From positions 6,138,001 to 6,202,000 of the forward strand of contig NC_087107.1 of NCBI RefSeq assembly GCF_963855985.1: DNA of 64,000 nt. The letters run 5' to 3'. The position numbers and the translations under genes are program-made. Numbering within the stretch: the first letter of the stretch is position 1; each line of letters starts with the position of its first letter. Positions 44,407-55,432 of this stretch are shown one piece after another. The notes beneath the pieces are model-generated. The model was not told the DNA's origin. It saw nothing but the letters and a program-made list of their open reading frames with translations, and did no database searches. Source of the stretch: Ostrinia nubilalis. Taxonomy: Eukaryota; Arthropoda; Insecta; Lepidoptera; Crambidae.

Positions 44407-46551
44407 CTACGAGTAAATGTTACTGGCCTTGTTCAGCTGGTTCTGGATTTGGCCGCGCCTCTTCTTTCTCCCCGGCCGCCTCCTGGTCTGGTCCTCAGCT
44501 CGGGTCGGCTCCTCTCCAGGGCCGGACTCGCGCCAGTCCAGGTCTTGTGGGTGGTCGACGGTGTCGACATCGAGGATTTCGGTCCAGTCTGTGGACCGGT
44601 TTGATGATCTGGCTAGTGGTCTACTCGGGTTTGTAGACACTACGCTCGCTTTCCAGGGTGTCTGTGCGTTGTTAACTTGGCAAGTTTTGCAGTTCTTGAC
44701 GTACGTTGACACATCTCTGTACATACCGGGCCAATAATATCTCTGTGATATTTTGTTCAGTGTTTTTGCTGTTCCTATATGGCCTGCGGTTGGTGTGTCG
44801 TGGTTTTCTTTGAGAATCTGGTCTTTTTCATGGTTGTTTATGCATATTTTCCAGGTTGATGATGTTTCTGTTCTTGGTCCGTATGCGTGTTTTGTTATTT
44901 TCCTGTATAAACTATTATTTGACATTTTATAATCTTTGTTTCCGTTTTTCTGTAGTTCTTGAATTTTCTTTTGGATCCAGTCTTTTTGTGTTTCTTGTGT
45001 TAAGCGTGTTACGTGTTTATTTATTACTTCTTGATTTTTAGGGTTCCGTGAATAGTCTTTTTTTTTTTTTGGTTTTTCGTGTGCGAGTTTGATCTTGTGT
45101 TTTTTCTTACTTGGTGTTTCGGCCATTTCGTATGTAGGTACGATGTTGGCTTCTGTCGTTTTTCTTGACGTTGTTCCCACTTGTTCCCCTTGCTTGGTAT
45201 TATCTTTAGGCCATTCTATTTTGGCTCCTATTCTGTTCAATATGTCCATGCCGATCAGTATAGTCGTGATTTGTGGATGATATAACACTTGGTGGTTAAT
45301 TGTTTTTCCTTTTATATTAATTTGCAAGTCTAGTGCTTCTTTAATTCGAGTTGTGTGCCCATCTGTCATGCTAGCTGTTATGCTTACTGTTTTCGGTTTC
45401 AAGTTTGTTTTCACGAATCTGTTGTACACTTGGTCGTTGATGTATGATCTTGTGGCGCCGGTGTCTACGAGTGCTTGATATTTTTCGCCTAGTATTGATA
45501 CATCTACGAATGGACGGTTATCTTTAATTTGCGGACTTGTGTTTATTGTCATGGACTGTGTGTACTCACTTGTTTTCTTACAACACTGTTTACTCATTTT
45601 GCCGATCTTGCCACAACCGTTACAAAATAGTACCTTTTTGCTTCTGCAATCTTTCATCGAGTGTCCGTGTTTTCCACAGCTCCAGCAGCAAGTATTTGTG
45701 TTGTAATTGTGTATGTATGATGCCGTCTCCTTGTGTCCTTGATTTGTGCTTGTTTCGTGGTAGTTAATTCGTGGTTCTCGTTCTGTGAAGCTAGTTTGAC
45801 GTTCTGCTGTGACATTTTCATAGTCGTTTGCCAGTTGTATCAATTTGCTTACCGAGTCTGCTTCTGATTTCTTGATATAGTACTTGTATTTTGCGTTCAT
45901 GTTTTCGTAGATTCTAGTTATTTCTTCCTCTTTTGACATTTTTGCGTATCTGCGTATGAGTGTTTGAATTTCAATGAGGTAGTCTGTGAATTTTTGGCGG
46001 TGATGTTGCCTATAATTCACTATTTTAGCTAACAGGTCACTGTCACAGCTCACAAATGTCAACTTGAAGAGTTCTATGAATTCGTTCCATGTAGTGAACG
46101 AGTTTTTATTATTTCTGTACCACAGTACGGCCTTTCCTTTCAGGAATCTGGGGAGCACTTTGAGCACTTTATCTGGTTTGACCTCGCCCGATGACATGAG
46201 TTCGTCCAGTTGCTCTAGGAATTCCACTGGGTCGTTGCATGTGTCAAAACTTAGGTTCCATCTGGATGTTATGTTTTCGGTCTGATCCATGGTGTACGAC
46301 ATGTTTGGTTTGTCGTTGTCTAGTTCTTGGTGCATCTCTGTGTCTTCGAAATCGGTTTCTGACTCACTATTTTCGGCGGACTTACTGGCGGACTGGACTG
46401 GTTGATGGGACTGCTTGGTTCTGAGTACTTCTGTGAGGTTCTGTCTCAGTTCTTGTACGGTTCTGTTCTCCGTTTTTATGTTTCTTCTTTTGCACTCGTT
46501 CTCAAGTTCTGTCTTCTTGAGTTTGTATATCCAAGATGTCGGTTCTGACAT
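44407..46551 (-). CDS. Single-ORF Gag, protease and integrase zinc-domain fusion (714 aa, no RT)
   Basis: ATG at 46551. The N-terminus (about residues 5-45; TSWIYKLKKTELENECKRRN) resembles a SAP-type helix pair. A retrotransposon Gag block follows (LPRFLKGKAVLWYRN; TTWNEFIELFKLTFV). Two zinc knuckles come next: CWSCGKHGHSMKDC is canonical CCHC, while CNGCGKIGKMSKQC has Lys in place of His. A retropepsin site, LVDTGATRSYIN, and its partner TILIGMDILNRIG follow. After a Lys-rich linker the ORF passes directly to an integrase zinc domain (TAGHIGTAKT; YYWPGMYRDVSTYVKNCKTC) and a basic tail (RRRPGRKKRRG). RT, RNase H and the integrase catalytic core are missing, yet the frame stays open for 714 codons. 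It may supply particles for its own RNA. Confidence 0.88.
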   Translation of the reverse strand: MSEPTSWIYKLKKTELENECKRRNIKTENRTVQELRQNLTEVLRTKQSHQPVQSASKSAENSESETDFEDTEMHQELDNDKPNMSYTMDQTENITSRWNLSFDTCNDPVEFLEQLDELMSSGEVKPDKVLKVLPRFLKGKAVLWYRNNKNSFTTWNEFIELFKLTFVSCDSDLLAKIVNYRQHHRQKFTDYLIEIQTLIRRYAKMSKEEEITRIYENMNAKYKYYIKKSEADSVSKLIQLANDYENVTAERQTSFTEREPRINYHETSTNQGHKETASYIHNYNTNTCCWSCGKHGHSMKDCRSKKVLFCNGCGKIGKMSKQCCKKTSEYTQSMTINTSPQIKDNRPFVDVSILGEKYQALVDTGATRSYINDQVYNRFVKTNLKPKTVSITASMTDGHTTRIKEALDLQINIKGKTINHQVLYHPQITTILIGMDILNRIGAKIEWPKDNTKQGEQVGTTSRKTTEANIVPTYEMAETPSKKKHKIKLAHEKPKKKKDYSRNPKNQEVINKHVTRLTQETQKDWIQKKIQELQKNGNKDYKMSNNSLYRKITKHAYGPRTETSSTWKICINNHEKDQILKENHDTPTAGHIGTAKTLNKISQRYYWPGMYRDVSTYVKNCKTCQVNNAQTPWKASVVSTNPSRPLARSSNRSTDWTEILDVDTVDHPQDLDWRESGPGEEPTRAEDQTRRRPGRKKRRGQIQNQLNKASNIYS

Positions 46552-46660
46552 GTGTGATTATCAATTTGGTGCCAAGTTTTGCTTTCCTTTTGGTCTTTCG
46601 CTTGTGTCTAGCGATCTGGTGTTCCCTGTAGGTTCCGTGGGTTATTTAGTTGGGCGCCAT

Positions 46661-47517
46661 TGCAACGGGGCGTCTTAGCTAGCTCAGTCTGACACCCCGC
46701 TGTTTAGTACTAAGTCCCAGTTCGCCTTCTGCGATGAGGGATGTGTACCTATCCAGGATGCCTACAGGGATATTTGACCAAGGAAACGCACAATCAATAA
46801 CACAATGGCACTTATAATTCAGGTTCCACAATAGTTTACTTATTCTAGTTTCACTGACTCTAAATTACTATTATTTAAATAATGAACAAGTTATTCTACA
46901 ATTGCAAATCTACTATGACAAGAGGGATAGCGACGCGCCCGGTTCGCGTCCCGAGACTAGTTTACGTATCCGCGAGAGGGGCGGCGCCCTGTGCGAGGTT
47001 TAGCGAGTGTTAGTTTGGATACTTATAAACTAGGGGGGTAGGACGGTTCGCTCCCAAATCGGTAACCGAGGTCAACGAAGTGGGGATTCGTGCACCGAAG
47101 GTAAAAGGCTTGGGACCTACGTGGCGAGTGGGGAGGAATTGCAGGAAGGGTGGCAGCGGGATTGCTACCGTAGGTCGGGATTGAGTAAAGCATGCACTCG
47201 GTAAGGATTTGAATGTGAATACAGGCAGCGATGGTTCGCTCGTGTCGCGGAAACCGCGCGAGCAGAAAGTCCTATCGAGCCAGGTTAGTGGGAACAGTGA
47301 GGGCAGCTATTCGCTAGGGACTCTTGCGCAATTAGCCGTGGGAAAGTTAGACGCGCGCGCGATCGTCTGGCTGTTGCGATGGCTCCCGAGCGAATGCTAG
47401 GCGCCCGCGGTCGCCGCCGTCTCTTATATTAGCTCGGTCCGTGCGGCGTGCGGCCGCGCAGCCGTAGGGTTGTCAAATCTGCGCTAGGGCTGTCGATGCG
47501 TCGCGGTGCGCGTCACA
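46661..47517 (-). repeat. 5' LTR of the 857-bp LTR element
   Basis: 857 bp matching 42200-43056, with AATC directly outside. Confidence 0.93.
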
Positions 47518-47613
47518 AATCTAACAAATAATTACATAGTTATGGATCGTTGAAGTTCCGCACGACGTCACAACGTGCGGCACTTTTGTGTAAGCATTGA
47601 CGTCACCCCCTAT

Positions 47614-47850
47614 TAACCGTGGTCCCACCGCTAAGACCCACTGGTGGGTCCACAGGTAATTTTTTTCCCTGTAGACCCATTGCAATAGTTTTTTAACCGT
47701 GGTCCCACCGCTAAGACCCACTGGTGGGTCCACAGGTAATTTTTTTCCCTGTAGACCCACTGCAATAGTTTTTTAACCGTGGTCCCACCGCTAAGACCCA
47801 CTGGTGGGTCCACAGGTAATTATTTTCCCTATAGACCTACTGCAAGTTTT
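47614..47850. repeat. Three tandem units of about 80 bp
   Basis: Each unit reads TTAACCGTGGTCCCACCGCT, AAGACCCACTGGTGGGTCCA, CAGGTAATTTTTTTCCCTGT, AGACCCA.TGCAATAGTTTT. Part of one unit appears inverted at 51165-51235. Confidence 0.88.
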
Positions 47851-48013
47851 CATTTATCCTATTCAATCTGGCTGTTCCGGTGGTTATTAGGTAATTTCGT
47901 TAACTTTTTCTTTTTCTCGTTGAGCCACTGCACTAGAGATAATGTCAAAAATGTGCCTTTTTACCGTCGTCCGACCGTTATTCGCCATTTGACGAAAAAA
48001 ACAAATGTGTGCT

Positions 48014-50446
48014 AAAAAAAAACCGGCCAAGTGCGAGTCGGACTCGCGCACCGAGGGTTCCGTACAAACCTGCAAGGTTTACAAAGTTCGTTCATTACGA
48101 CAATCGAGTCATAACTATGGTATTTTTATTGCAAAATGAAATTCATAACATTACAATGGGGAAAGTAACTACTTAAAAGGAGAATGCCCAAAAGTGGTAT
48201 CGCTCGAAATCTAATTGTACATTGAGGGTACCACACCGTAAATTCCTTTCTTCATTTGTAATGATTTGCGAAAGTAGTAAGAAATTGTAAAACCTCCGGA
48301 ATAAAATCCGATTTTAATAAAAAGTATTGTAACACCTATAGACCTACTGCAAGCTGCAATCAGCAACACCTATCACCGAGCAACGACACTACGTAGTTCG
48401 CACGGTTGTCAATAGATGGCGCTGTTCGTAGTTAGCTCGCGGTATCATTTGATTTTTTCCTGTCCTTAAGTAGTCAGGGCTAACCACAAATCCCTTTCCC
48501 CTTGCAAAATGGTATAAATAACATTGGTATGCACGCAAGATTATTTTGTGTTTATATCTGATCCTTATCAAATAACGCTAGCTTTGGCGTAGCTAGGGTT
48601 TTTTTTTAGGCAGGGTAACTACCTACAAATATAAAACAAGTATTCTAAGGTAAAACCTGTAGCTATGCCAATGGACACCATTCATTTCACTTAAACCAAA
48701 ATTACGTCAAAGTCCGGAGTTTTATAAAAAAAAAATATGCGGTATGATTATTTTCAACCGACTTCAAAAAAGGAGGAGGTTCTCAATTCGACCCGTATGT
48801 TTTTTTTTTTTTTTTTTTTTTTCTATGTTTGTTACGCGATAACTCCGCCAATTATGAACCGATTTGAACAAATCTTTTTTCGGCGTATAGGTAATACCTC
48901 AAGGGTGGTCCCATTTAAATTTAATAAAAAAAAAACAACCCCCAAGGGTGGAAAATTGGGGATGAACTTTTTTATACGCAATATCTCCGCCGATTATAAA
49001 CCAATTTGAACGATTATTTTTTTGTTGAATAGGTATTATCAAAAGGGTGGTTTCATGCGAATTTGAAGAAAATATTTTACCCCCAAGGGTGGAAAATTGG
49101 GGATGAACTTTTTTATACGCAATATCTCCGCCGATTATGAACGAATTTTTTTTGGTCTCAGTGTACTGCCTACCTTCAGTGGTAACATCAAGGTAATAAT
49201 TAGTTAACTAAAAAGCAAGAAATAAGTAAAATTTTATAAAAAAATAAAACCGACTCCAAAAAACCTACACTAAAACGTAAAAAAATAATTACTAATTACC
49301 TACTTATTTATTAGGACGAATTATTAATATAAAATGTAGGTATACCATGATTGATACTTTTGGAGTCGGTGCAGGCAAACTTTACATGTTTCATAATCTT
49401 GGCACCGACTCCAGAAGTATCAATCATGGTATACCTACATAAATATTAATAATTCGTCCTAATAAATAAGTAGGTAATTAGTAATTATTTTTCTACGTTT
49501 TAGTGTAGGTTTTTTGGAGTCGGTTTTATTTTTTTATTTATTTATTTTTCCTATATTTGCATTATAGGTAGGTACCTACCTCAGCGTTTTGAATTTTTGC
49601 GTTGATTTAGAATTTCTCACAGTTTAGAGGCAATAAGAAGTGTTTGATATGAATTTCAACTTTAATATCTCTACGCGTTCATGTGAAAAAGGGTAGGTAG
49701 TAAGTTTATAATTATTAAAAAAATATTTTATGTCATGTAAGCAAAAATAATATTTTAAATTTTATATAACTTCAAATTTATCATTTTCGCAATTTTTCCT
49801 TTATCTGTACTATATAACGTTGCTTCGTGCCGAATTTCAAGATTCTGAGTTCACAGGAAGTACCTTGTAGGTTTTGATTCCCTAGCGTGTGACGGAAATT
49901 CGTCTAAGGTGTCGGTATAAACTGCTGTATCTTTTGATCGCGTTAACTTAGAAGTTTGATTTTTTTACTTCTTAAAGGTACAATAGATCTAGGTATTTGG
50001 TATAAATTTCAATTTGATACCTTTATTCGTTCGTGAGAAATAAGGTAGTAAGTTTCATTTTATTAAAATATTTTTATTATATTATATAACTAAAAAAATG
50101 TAATTTTCGCAATTTTTCCTATATTTGCATTATATGACAATGCTTTATGCCAAATTTCAAGATTCTGAGTTTACGGGAAGTATCCTGTAGGTTTTGATTC
50201 CTTTGCGAGTGTCGAAAATTTGTTGAAAATATCGACATAATCGGCTGTATCTTTTGATTGGCTTGGCTTAGAAGTTTGATATTTTCACAGCTTAAAGGGA
50301 CAATAGACCTGAGTATTTCATGTGAATTTCAGCTTGATACGTTCACGCGTTCTTGAGATAAAGGGTCTTGACAGAAGGACGGACGGACAACAAAGTGATC
50401 CTATAAGGGTTCCGTTTTTTCCTTTTGAGGTACGGAACCCTAAAAA
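48014..50446. repeat. Lepidopteran interspersed repeat (GGCCAAGTGCGAGTCGGACT type) with internal tandem units
   Basis: It begins with an A-run and CCGGCCAAGTGCGAGTCGG, and ends GTACGGAACCCTAAAAA with a terminal hairpin (AGGGTTCCGT...ACGGAACCCT, 50406-50441). These ends are familiar from many lepidopteran genomes. Inside, 49640-50370 holds about two and a third units of about 310 bp (TTTCGCAATTTTTCCT; CCAAATTTCAAGATTCTGAG; GTAGGTTTTGATTCC). 48750-49150 holds another widespread repeat (CAACCGACTTCAAAAAAGGA) with repeated GGTGGAAAATTGGGGATGAA, and a T-run at 48801-48823. Confidence 0.65.
49236..49540. mobile_element. Long-armed foldback MITE (about 305 bp)
   Basis: The arms begin TAAAACCGACTCCAAAAAAC and end GTTTTTTGGAGTCGGTTTTA. 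They are about 130 bp each and pair almost perfectly around a loop at about 49370-49405. It is nested in the preceding repeat. Confidence 0.85.
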
Positions 50447-50820
50447 TTACCCTTTTAGATTTTCATTTGTTTTATCAACATTTATTTGTTCTTAGCATAA
50501 TTCATTTGTTTTTTTTTCAAAGGCAGAAGAAGTGAAAGTAATGGTAAAAAATATATTTTTTTTTAACTTCTCAGTATTCCATGTCGAAAAGGCTATATGG
50601 AACTACTGAGAACAAAGAAAAAAAAAAAAAAATATAAGCACATTTATTTAAACTAAAATCTTTCATTAAATTCTTATCGTAATTGAATTAATTGAAAATA
50701 ATAATTATTATTAATAGGTTACATTAGTGCTTATCTTCGTTTTTCTAATGCACAATCAAGACAACATAATGTCGGCCGCAATAAGATCCATCTGAATTTT
50801 CCTTATGAAATCGTCATTCT

Positions 50821-51042
50821 CAATGAGGGCTATCGTTTTAGCGCTCACCAGTCTGTTAGCGCCACTGTAGAGTAAGGTCCTGTCACTTGCTAGTAGCGAA
50901 GACAGTGGCACCAACTGGTGAGCGCTAAAGTGGTAGGAGGACTATCGCATTTGCACTCATCAAGATGACGCCACTGTAGAGTAAGGTCCTGTCAATCGCC
51001 AGGGGTGCCAACTGTTAAGTATAAAAACGATAGCCCTCATTG
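50821..51042. mobile_element. MITE with terminal CAATGAGGGCTATCGTTTT inverted repeats (222 bp)
   Basis: The left end 50821-50839 is exactly inverted at 51024-51042. Inside, GCCACTGTAGAGTAAGGTCC occurs twice in direct orientation and AGCGCTCACCAG / CTGGTGAGCGCT form an inner inverted pair. Confidence 0.85.
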
Positions 51043-51250
51043 CGAGCAATGATCTCGTTTTAATGCGTGAATTATTTTTAACCTTCAACCTACATTTTCA
51101 ACATGACAGCGTGGGTCCACGGTTAAAGGCGGTTTTATTTCTATTACCCGTAGACCCACTGTAGTTCAGTGGGTCTACAGGGAAAAAAAATTACCTGTGG
51201 ACCCACCAGTGGGTCTTAGCGGTGGGACCACGGTTAATAGGGGGACGTCA

Positions 51251-52559
51251 CGGGCCTCTTCTTATGAACTTTGGCGCGCTTTATCTCTTTAAATTTTCAT
51301 TAGTTTGAAAAAGTGAAAAATACGTGTAGAGTATTTTTTGATAAGTTAACTGACGGACTAATTAAAACTCTTGCTTTTTGACCCAGGAAACATCCCTATT
51401 AGCATTACTTTTTGAAAGCCCCTCGTATGCCTAGCCTTGTTACATCTCTATTGACTCAGCGACCTTTTTATATTATTTACTATATTTATCTTTATTTTAC
51501 TGTGTCAGTAGATTGCATTGGGACACGTGCGCCGTGCCACAATCACTTCGGTGCGAGGGACGACAATAATTTGATTTGCCACTGCATGTGCAAGTTTAAT
51601 CTCAATGAGGATACTTTAAGCCTTTGTAAGTCCTTTATTAGATAAATCTATTTATTTATACATCTAATGCTGAAGACACACGAGTCCACGTGTAGTAATA
51701 TGTAGCAGGACTGGACTAGGAACGTCACATTATCACACTATGTACAGTAGGTATGTCTCGTTACATACCTATTGTTATATGTATTAACAATCAAGATTAT
51801 TTTTTTATGTGACAGGAGGCAAACGAACAGACGAATCACCTGATGGTAAAGTGAGGTATTTTCTGACAATATTCCTAACATTTCACAAGACATGTATTAT
51901 TGACATGACATTATATTATGTTCAGAATATTGTTACAAAGAGAGTAAGTCGAAACAATTTTTTCTTGAAGAAGCAGTGCATGAATTGAATACAAACAACA
52001 TAAAATGCGTCCCAGATAGGCCTTGCAAGTCTTGCAACGACTGCAAACGAAATTCAGCCATTAAAAGTTTTATGAAGTTTTCTGCAGACATTCGTTGTGG
52101 TATCGCATAAAGAGTCGCGTGTATCTCTTGATTCCTAATGAAACCCTCCAAACAGTAAGTTATGCTGGAGACAGCTGTCTTGCCCCGTGAATAATGGGCT
52201 CGTATTTAGGCAGGGTTATTCTCTGGAGATGCATGGCATTATTTAATTCATGGCCAAATGAGACATCAAGTGTGACCGTATGTAGGCGAGTCTCGCTTCA
52301 AGCTGATTTGTGTTTTTGACCCCGCAGGTTGAATTCTCTTGAGGGTCAGTCCCCATTACATTATTTAAGACACGACGACAAGCGGTGAGTGTGTCCGTTA
52401 CATTGGTGAATGTGGCCGACCTTGTGCCAATCTAATTTGTTTATTTCCCTCACTCTTCTTGCAAATTTTTTCTTCTCAACTTTGTATTATTAACTAACGA
52501 TTAACGGAGTTGTCTGTTTGATTAACGGTAGGTACATTGCAGCTATTCAGGTAGCTGTA
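51251..52559. other. Intergenic DNA with an opposite-strand SINE-like scrap
   Basis: 51806-51850 (GACAGGAGGCAAACGAACAG; CACCTGATGGTAAAG) is the reverse complement type of the repeat at 3990-4110. The rest has no recognisable gene. Confidence 0.45.
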
Positions 52560-52826
52560 TACAGGATGTTAGGTAAATGGGTATATGTATGAGCCGACAC
52601 TAGCCCATGTTAACATGGGCATATAAATGGTATGATGAAGTCAGAAATTCGATATCATCATTTTAATTTTTTAAATTTTTATACAAAATAAATTTTATAA
52701 AATCCGATTTGTATGAAAATTAAAATAATTAAAATGAAGATTTCAATTTTCTGACTTCACCATTCATATGCCCATGTTAACATGGGCTAGTGTCGGCTCA
52801 TATACCCATTTACCTAACAGCCTGTA
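52560..52826. mobile_element. Foldback MITE, TACAGGATGTTAGGTAAATG type (267 bp)
   Basis: The ends TACAGGATGTTAGG and CCTAACAGCCTGTA pair, followed by GAGCCGACACTAGCCCATGT and its inverse (52594-52620 and 52768-52798). Inner arms (TGAAGTCAGAAA / TTTCTGACTTCA-like) extend the foldback almost to the centre. Confidence 0.85.
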
Positions 52827-53329
52827 TAAGTGAGACAAAAGCAGTTTATATTGTTTATCTATGTTATAGTCATGACTACGAAAGGGATGCCAATTATAGT
52901 ATAATTTACGTAATGTAGGTAGATAGATCAGCGCATATCTTATGCGCATAATCTGAGGTTACAAAGACCATCTCAATTCGATTTGGATCTCTTTGTGCTG
53001 ATGTATGACAAATTCCTATGATCTTGAGTTCGATATCGCTTATCTTAGTTAGGTATTATCCGTACGTGGTAGTTTTTGAAAGGTACGATAACTATTCGTA
53101 GTTATTCGGATATTTTTCATAATGTTGTTTTATTATTTCATTTTTAGTTTCATTTTGTTGTAATTGTGATAATTTATTTGATACTTTTATCCTGTGTACG
53201 TACAAATGTCCATAACACATTAAAGTACTAGGTACAGCTTCACTTTATATCTCAAATATACCTATAAAACAGAGCACAGAACGCGCTGGCCTAGAAATCC
53301 GACTAAGCTGAAAGTGCAGGCACCGGACG

Positions 53330-53780
53330 CCGGACGTCCGAGTGCCTACTCAGAGCTTTGTCAGTCATATCAGTGTCAGTGATTTGTTTCTATTATGTAG
53401 TATGAATTACATATGAGCTACAAAGTAAGTTGTGAGTACCTATATCGGTTATTGAATGTTGACTGAGTTTCTTCCTCCACTTTTTCTCAGCACCAGCCCA
53501 TATGATGTCCCCAATTCCCAAAAGCTATATTTGGGGCATGTACAAGTACCCTAAAAGGGCCTTATTTATTTTGAAATGTATTTAGTTGCAAGTGAATAAA
53601 GCTTATCCTTATACTTTACAGTTATATCGTTAGAAACAGAAGACAAAGTGGACCGCGCGTCCGGCTTAAGATCCGGACTAAGCTAAGAGTGCAGATCGCC
53701 GGACGCCGGACTAAGCTAAGAGTGCAGAGCGCCGGACGCCGGACGTCTGTGTGGCTGGCTACTAGTTGGCTGTCCTGGTC
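53330..53780. repeat. GC-rich repeats of the CGGACTAAGCTAAGAGTGCA type
   Basis: 53670-53750 contains two tandem units of about 32 bp (ACTAAGCTAAGAGTGCAGA followed by CGCCGGACGCCGGA). Related single copies lie at 53300-53345 and 54230-54270. Confidence 0.6.
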
Positions 53781-55156
53781 AGTTATTAGCTACGTACGAT
53801 TATGTAAGTATGTTGTACAAGGTAAGGGCTAACATTACTTGACAGCTTGATATGACAAGAGGGCTACAGGTATCAAATGAAATATGGTGTGATTCGTAAT
53901 AAACCAAAATTGGGAACAAAGATAGTCAAGTCAAAGTTTTATTCCTACTTATAGGCCCTTTCCAGGGCGCTTATACACGTCGCAAATATAGCTTGCCCTA
54001 CCACCACTTTGGGACAACATAAATGGGCAGTGGACGTCATTTGGCTGAAAAGAAAGAAAGAAAGAAAGAAATGGGCTGATGCTGATAAGAAGTGGCGGAA
54101 GAAACTCAGTCACCTTGGATACTATTGGACAGTTTTTTGCTGTGAAAAGTTTATGTTTAACTAAAGCTTTTTCTTTCTTCTTCCTTTCTAAATATAACTG
54201 CTGCATGCTTCCCTAACAATAAATATAAGCCAAGAGTGCAGCGTCTGACGATGAACGTCTAATTGGCCACTGGGCGTGTCACTCATCGCTGAATTTACTG
54301 CGATTAGAGCTACGAGCAAGCGGGGCACATTGTAGCTTATTCCGACAAGAGCGCTGCGGAACTAATTTATTAAGTTTCTTGTCGGTTTATTATTTGGAGT
54401 AGTTCATTATCGTAGAATACAAACTAGGTTTGTGATGTCTTTATTATGCAATACTTTGAGACCCCGCGAACTTTGTACAGCCTATTTGTTTTTGATGGAC
54501 TATCCTGCTGAAGCGCCACATTCAATTAATATCAACTGCGTGACGTCAGCTGTCATTGCGGAAGATGGCGGAGTTTCTGACTTAATTTACTGTAAAATTA
54601 TTTTTCTATTCAGTTATTTGAGGTTCAAACTATTCAAAACAAATAATTCAGACCTGTTCTTGAGTTATGGACAGACGACCTGGTGAAGGAAACAGTTCGT
54701 TACGGAAATCATGGAAGAACTTATGTCCACCAAATTGTGGACGTTCTTTGGCTGAAATAATGAATTAATTCAACTTTATTTTATGTATAAAGAGAAGAAG
54801 ATATGTAGTGAAAGCCTTAAAACGTAAAATAACCAGCTAATCAAAAACCTTTTATGTTGGAGGCCTCGTGAATTCCCGCCAACTGTCAACCGTCAGGGCA
54901 GTGCCATCTATTGGGCGGAGTGTCACCATTCGTCACGGACAGATTAGCGCGATAGTGAAAGGACGAGTTGGGTCGAATGAAAAAAAATCGGGTTTATGAA
55001 TGGATCTTTGTTTTTTTGTAGTATTAGAATCTAAAAGTTACAATAGAACATCAAAATGTGTGTTAAGTATAATAACTAAATAGTCGCACTAGTCCTATAG
55101 ATCGATTGGTTTCAGCTTCAGAGAATTTTCTCTCGTCTGGTATAGGTTAAGTCCAT
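53781..55156. other. Intergenic DNA with RTE-like 3' scraps
   Basis: 54028-54070 (GCAGTGGACGTCATTTGGCT then an AGAA microsatellite) and 54715-54760 (GTGGACGTTCTTTGGCTGAA) look like ends of the RTE family seen at 3675 and 8062. No gene was recognised. Confidence 0.45.
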
Positions 55157-55432
55157 TTAAATAAATAAATAAATAAATATCCTTGGACATTTTACACTGC
55201 GCTTCTAGTCCCAAACTAAGCAAAGCTTGTACTATGGGTACTAGACAACGGATATAAACATACTTAAATACTTTTTTTTTTTTTTTTGTAAATACATACA
55301 TATTATACATAGAAAACACCCAGTCCAATACAAACAAATATGTTCATGCACACAAATGTTTGTACTGTGCGGGAATCGAACCCGCAACCTCCGGAATAGT
55401 AGTCCGTTTCGAACCACTACACCAAACGGCCG
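55157..55432 (-). mobile_element. tRNA-derived SINE
   Basis: On the minus strand it starts at about 55432 with GGCCGTTTGGTGTAGTGGTT (box A TGGTGTAGTGG) and has box B GGTTCGATTCC about 40 bp on. The common lepidopteran SINE body follows (GTCTAGTACCCATAGTACAA; GCTTTGCTTAGTTTGGGACT), and it ends in an (ATTT)n-type tail at 55157-55181. The T-run at 55270-55287 is an internal A-run on the element strand. It is transcribed by RNA polymerase III and moved by a LINE partner, as known for SINEs. Confidence 0.85.

Larger units (their letters stand above)
42200..47517 (-). mobile_element. Non-autonomous LTR retrotransposon with an 857-bp GC-rich LTR pair and a Gag-PR fusion ORF
   Basis: LTRs lie at 42200-43056 and 46661-47517, 857 bp each and apparently identical, with minus-strand TG...CA ends and the 4-bp duplication AATC (42196-42199 and 47518-47521). 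On the minus strand, TGGCGCCCAACTA follows the 5' LTR as a likely primer-binding site, and AAACAAGGGAGGA precedes the 3' LTR as a polypurine tract. The only ORF is 44407-46551. A 1.35-kb non-coding part with subrepeats lies between the ORF and the 3' LTR. RT, RNase H and the integrase core are absent. Identical LTRs imply a recent insertion driven by another element's enzymes. Confidence 0.94.
47598..51250. mobile_element. Composite element bounded by inverted repeats (3.65 kb)
   Basis: The left end TGACGTCACCCCCTATTAAC and following about 90 bp recur inverted at 51165-51250, ending GGTTAATAGGGGGACGTCA. The left side holds three tandem units of about 80 bp (47614-47850) that each contain GGTCCCACCGCTAAGACCCA and its partly palindromic follow-on. 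The interior carries other repeats: 48014-50446, 49236-49540 and 50821-51042. There is no transposase ORF. It could be one large foldback transposon filled by later insertions, or two ends of separate copies. Confidence 0.55.

Noticed and set aside
55371..55432. Functional tRNA gene
   Set aside because: Boxes A and B are present, but the body and (ATTT)n tail show that it is the head of a SINE, and the acceptor stem is not complete.
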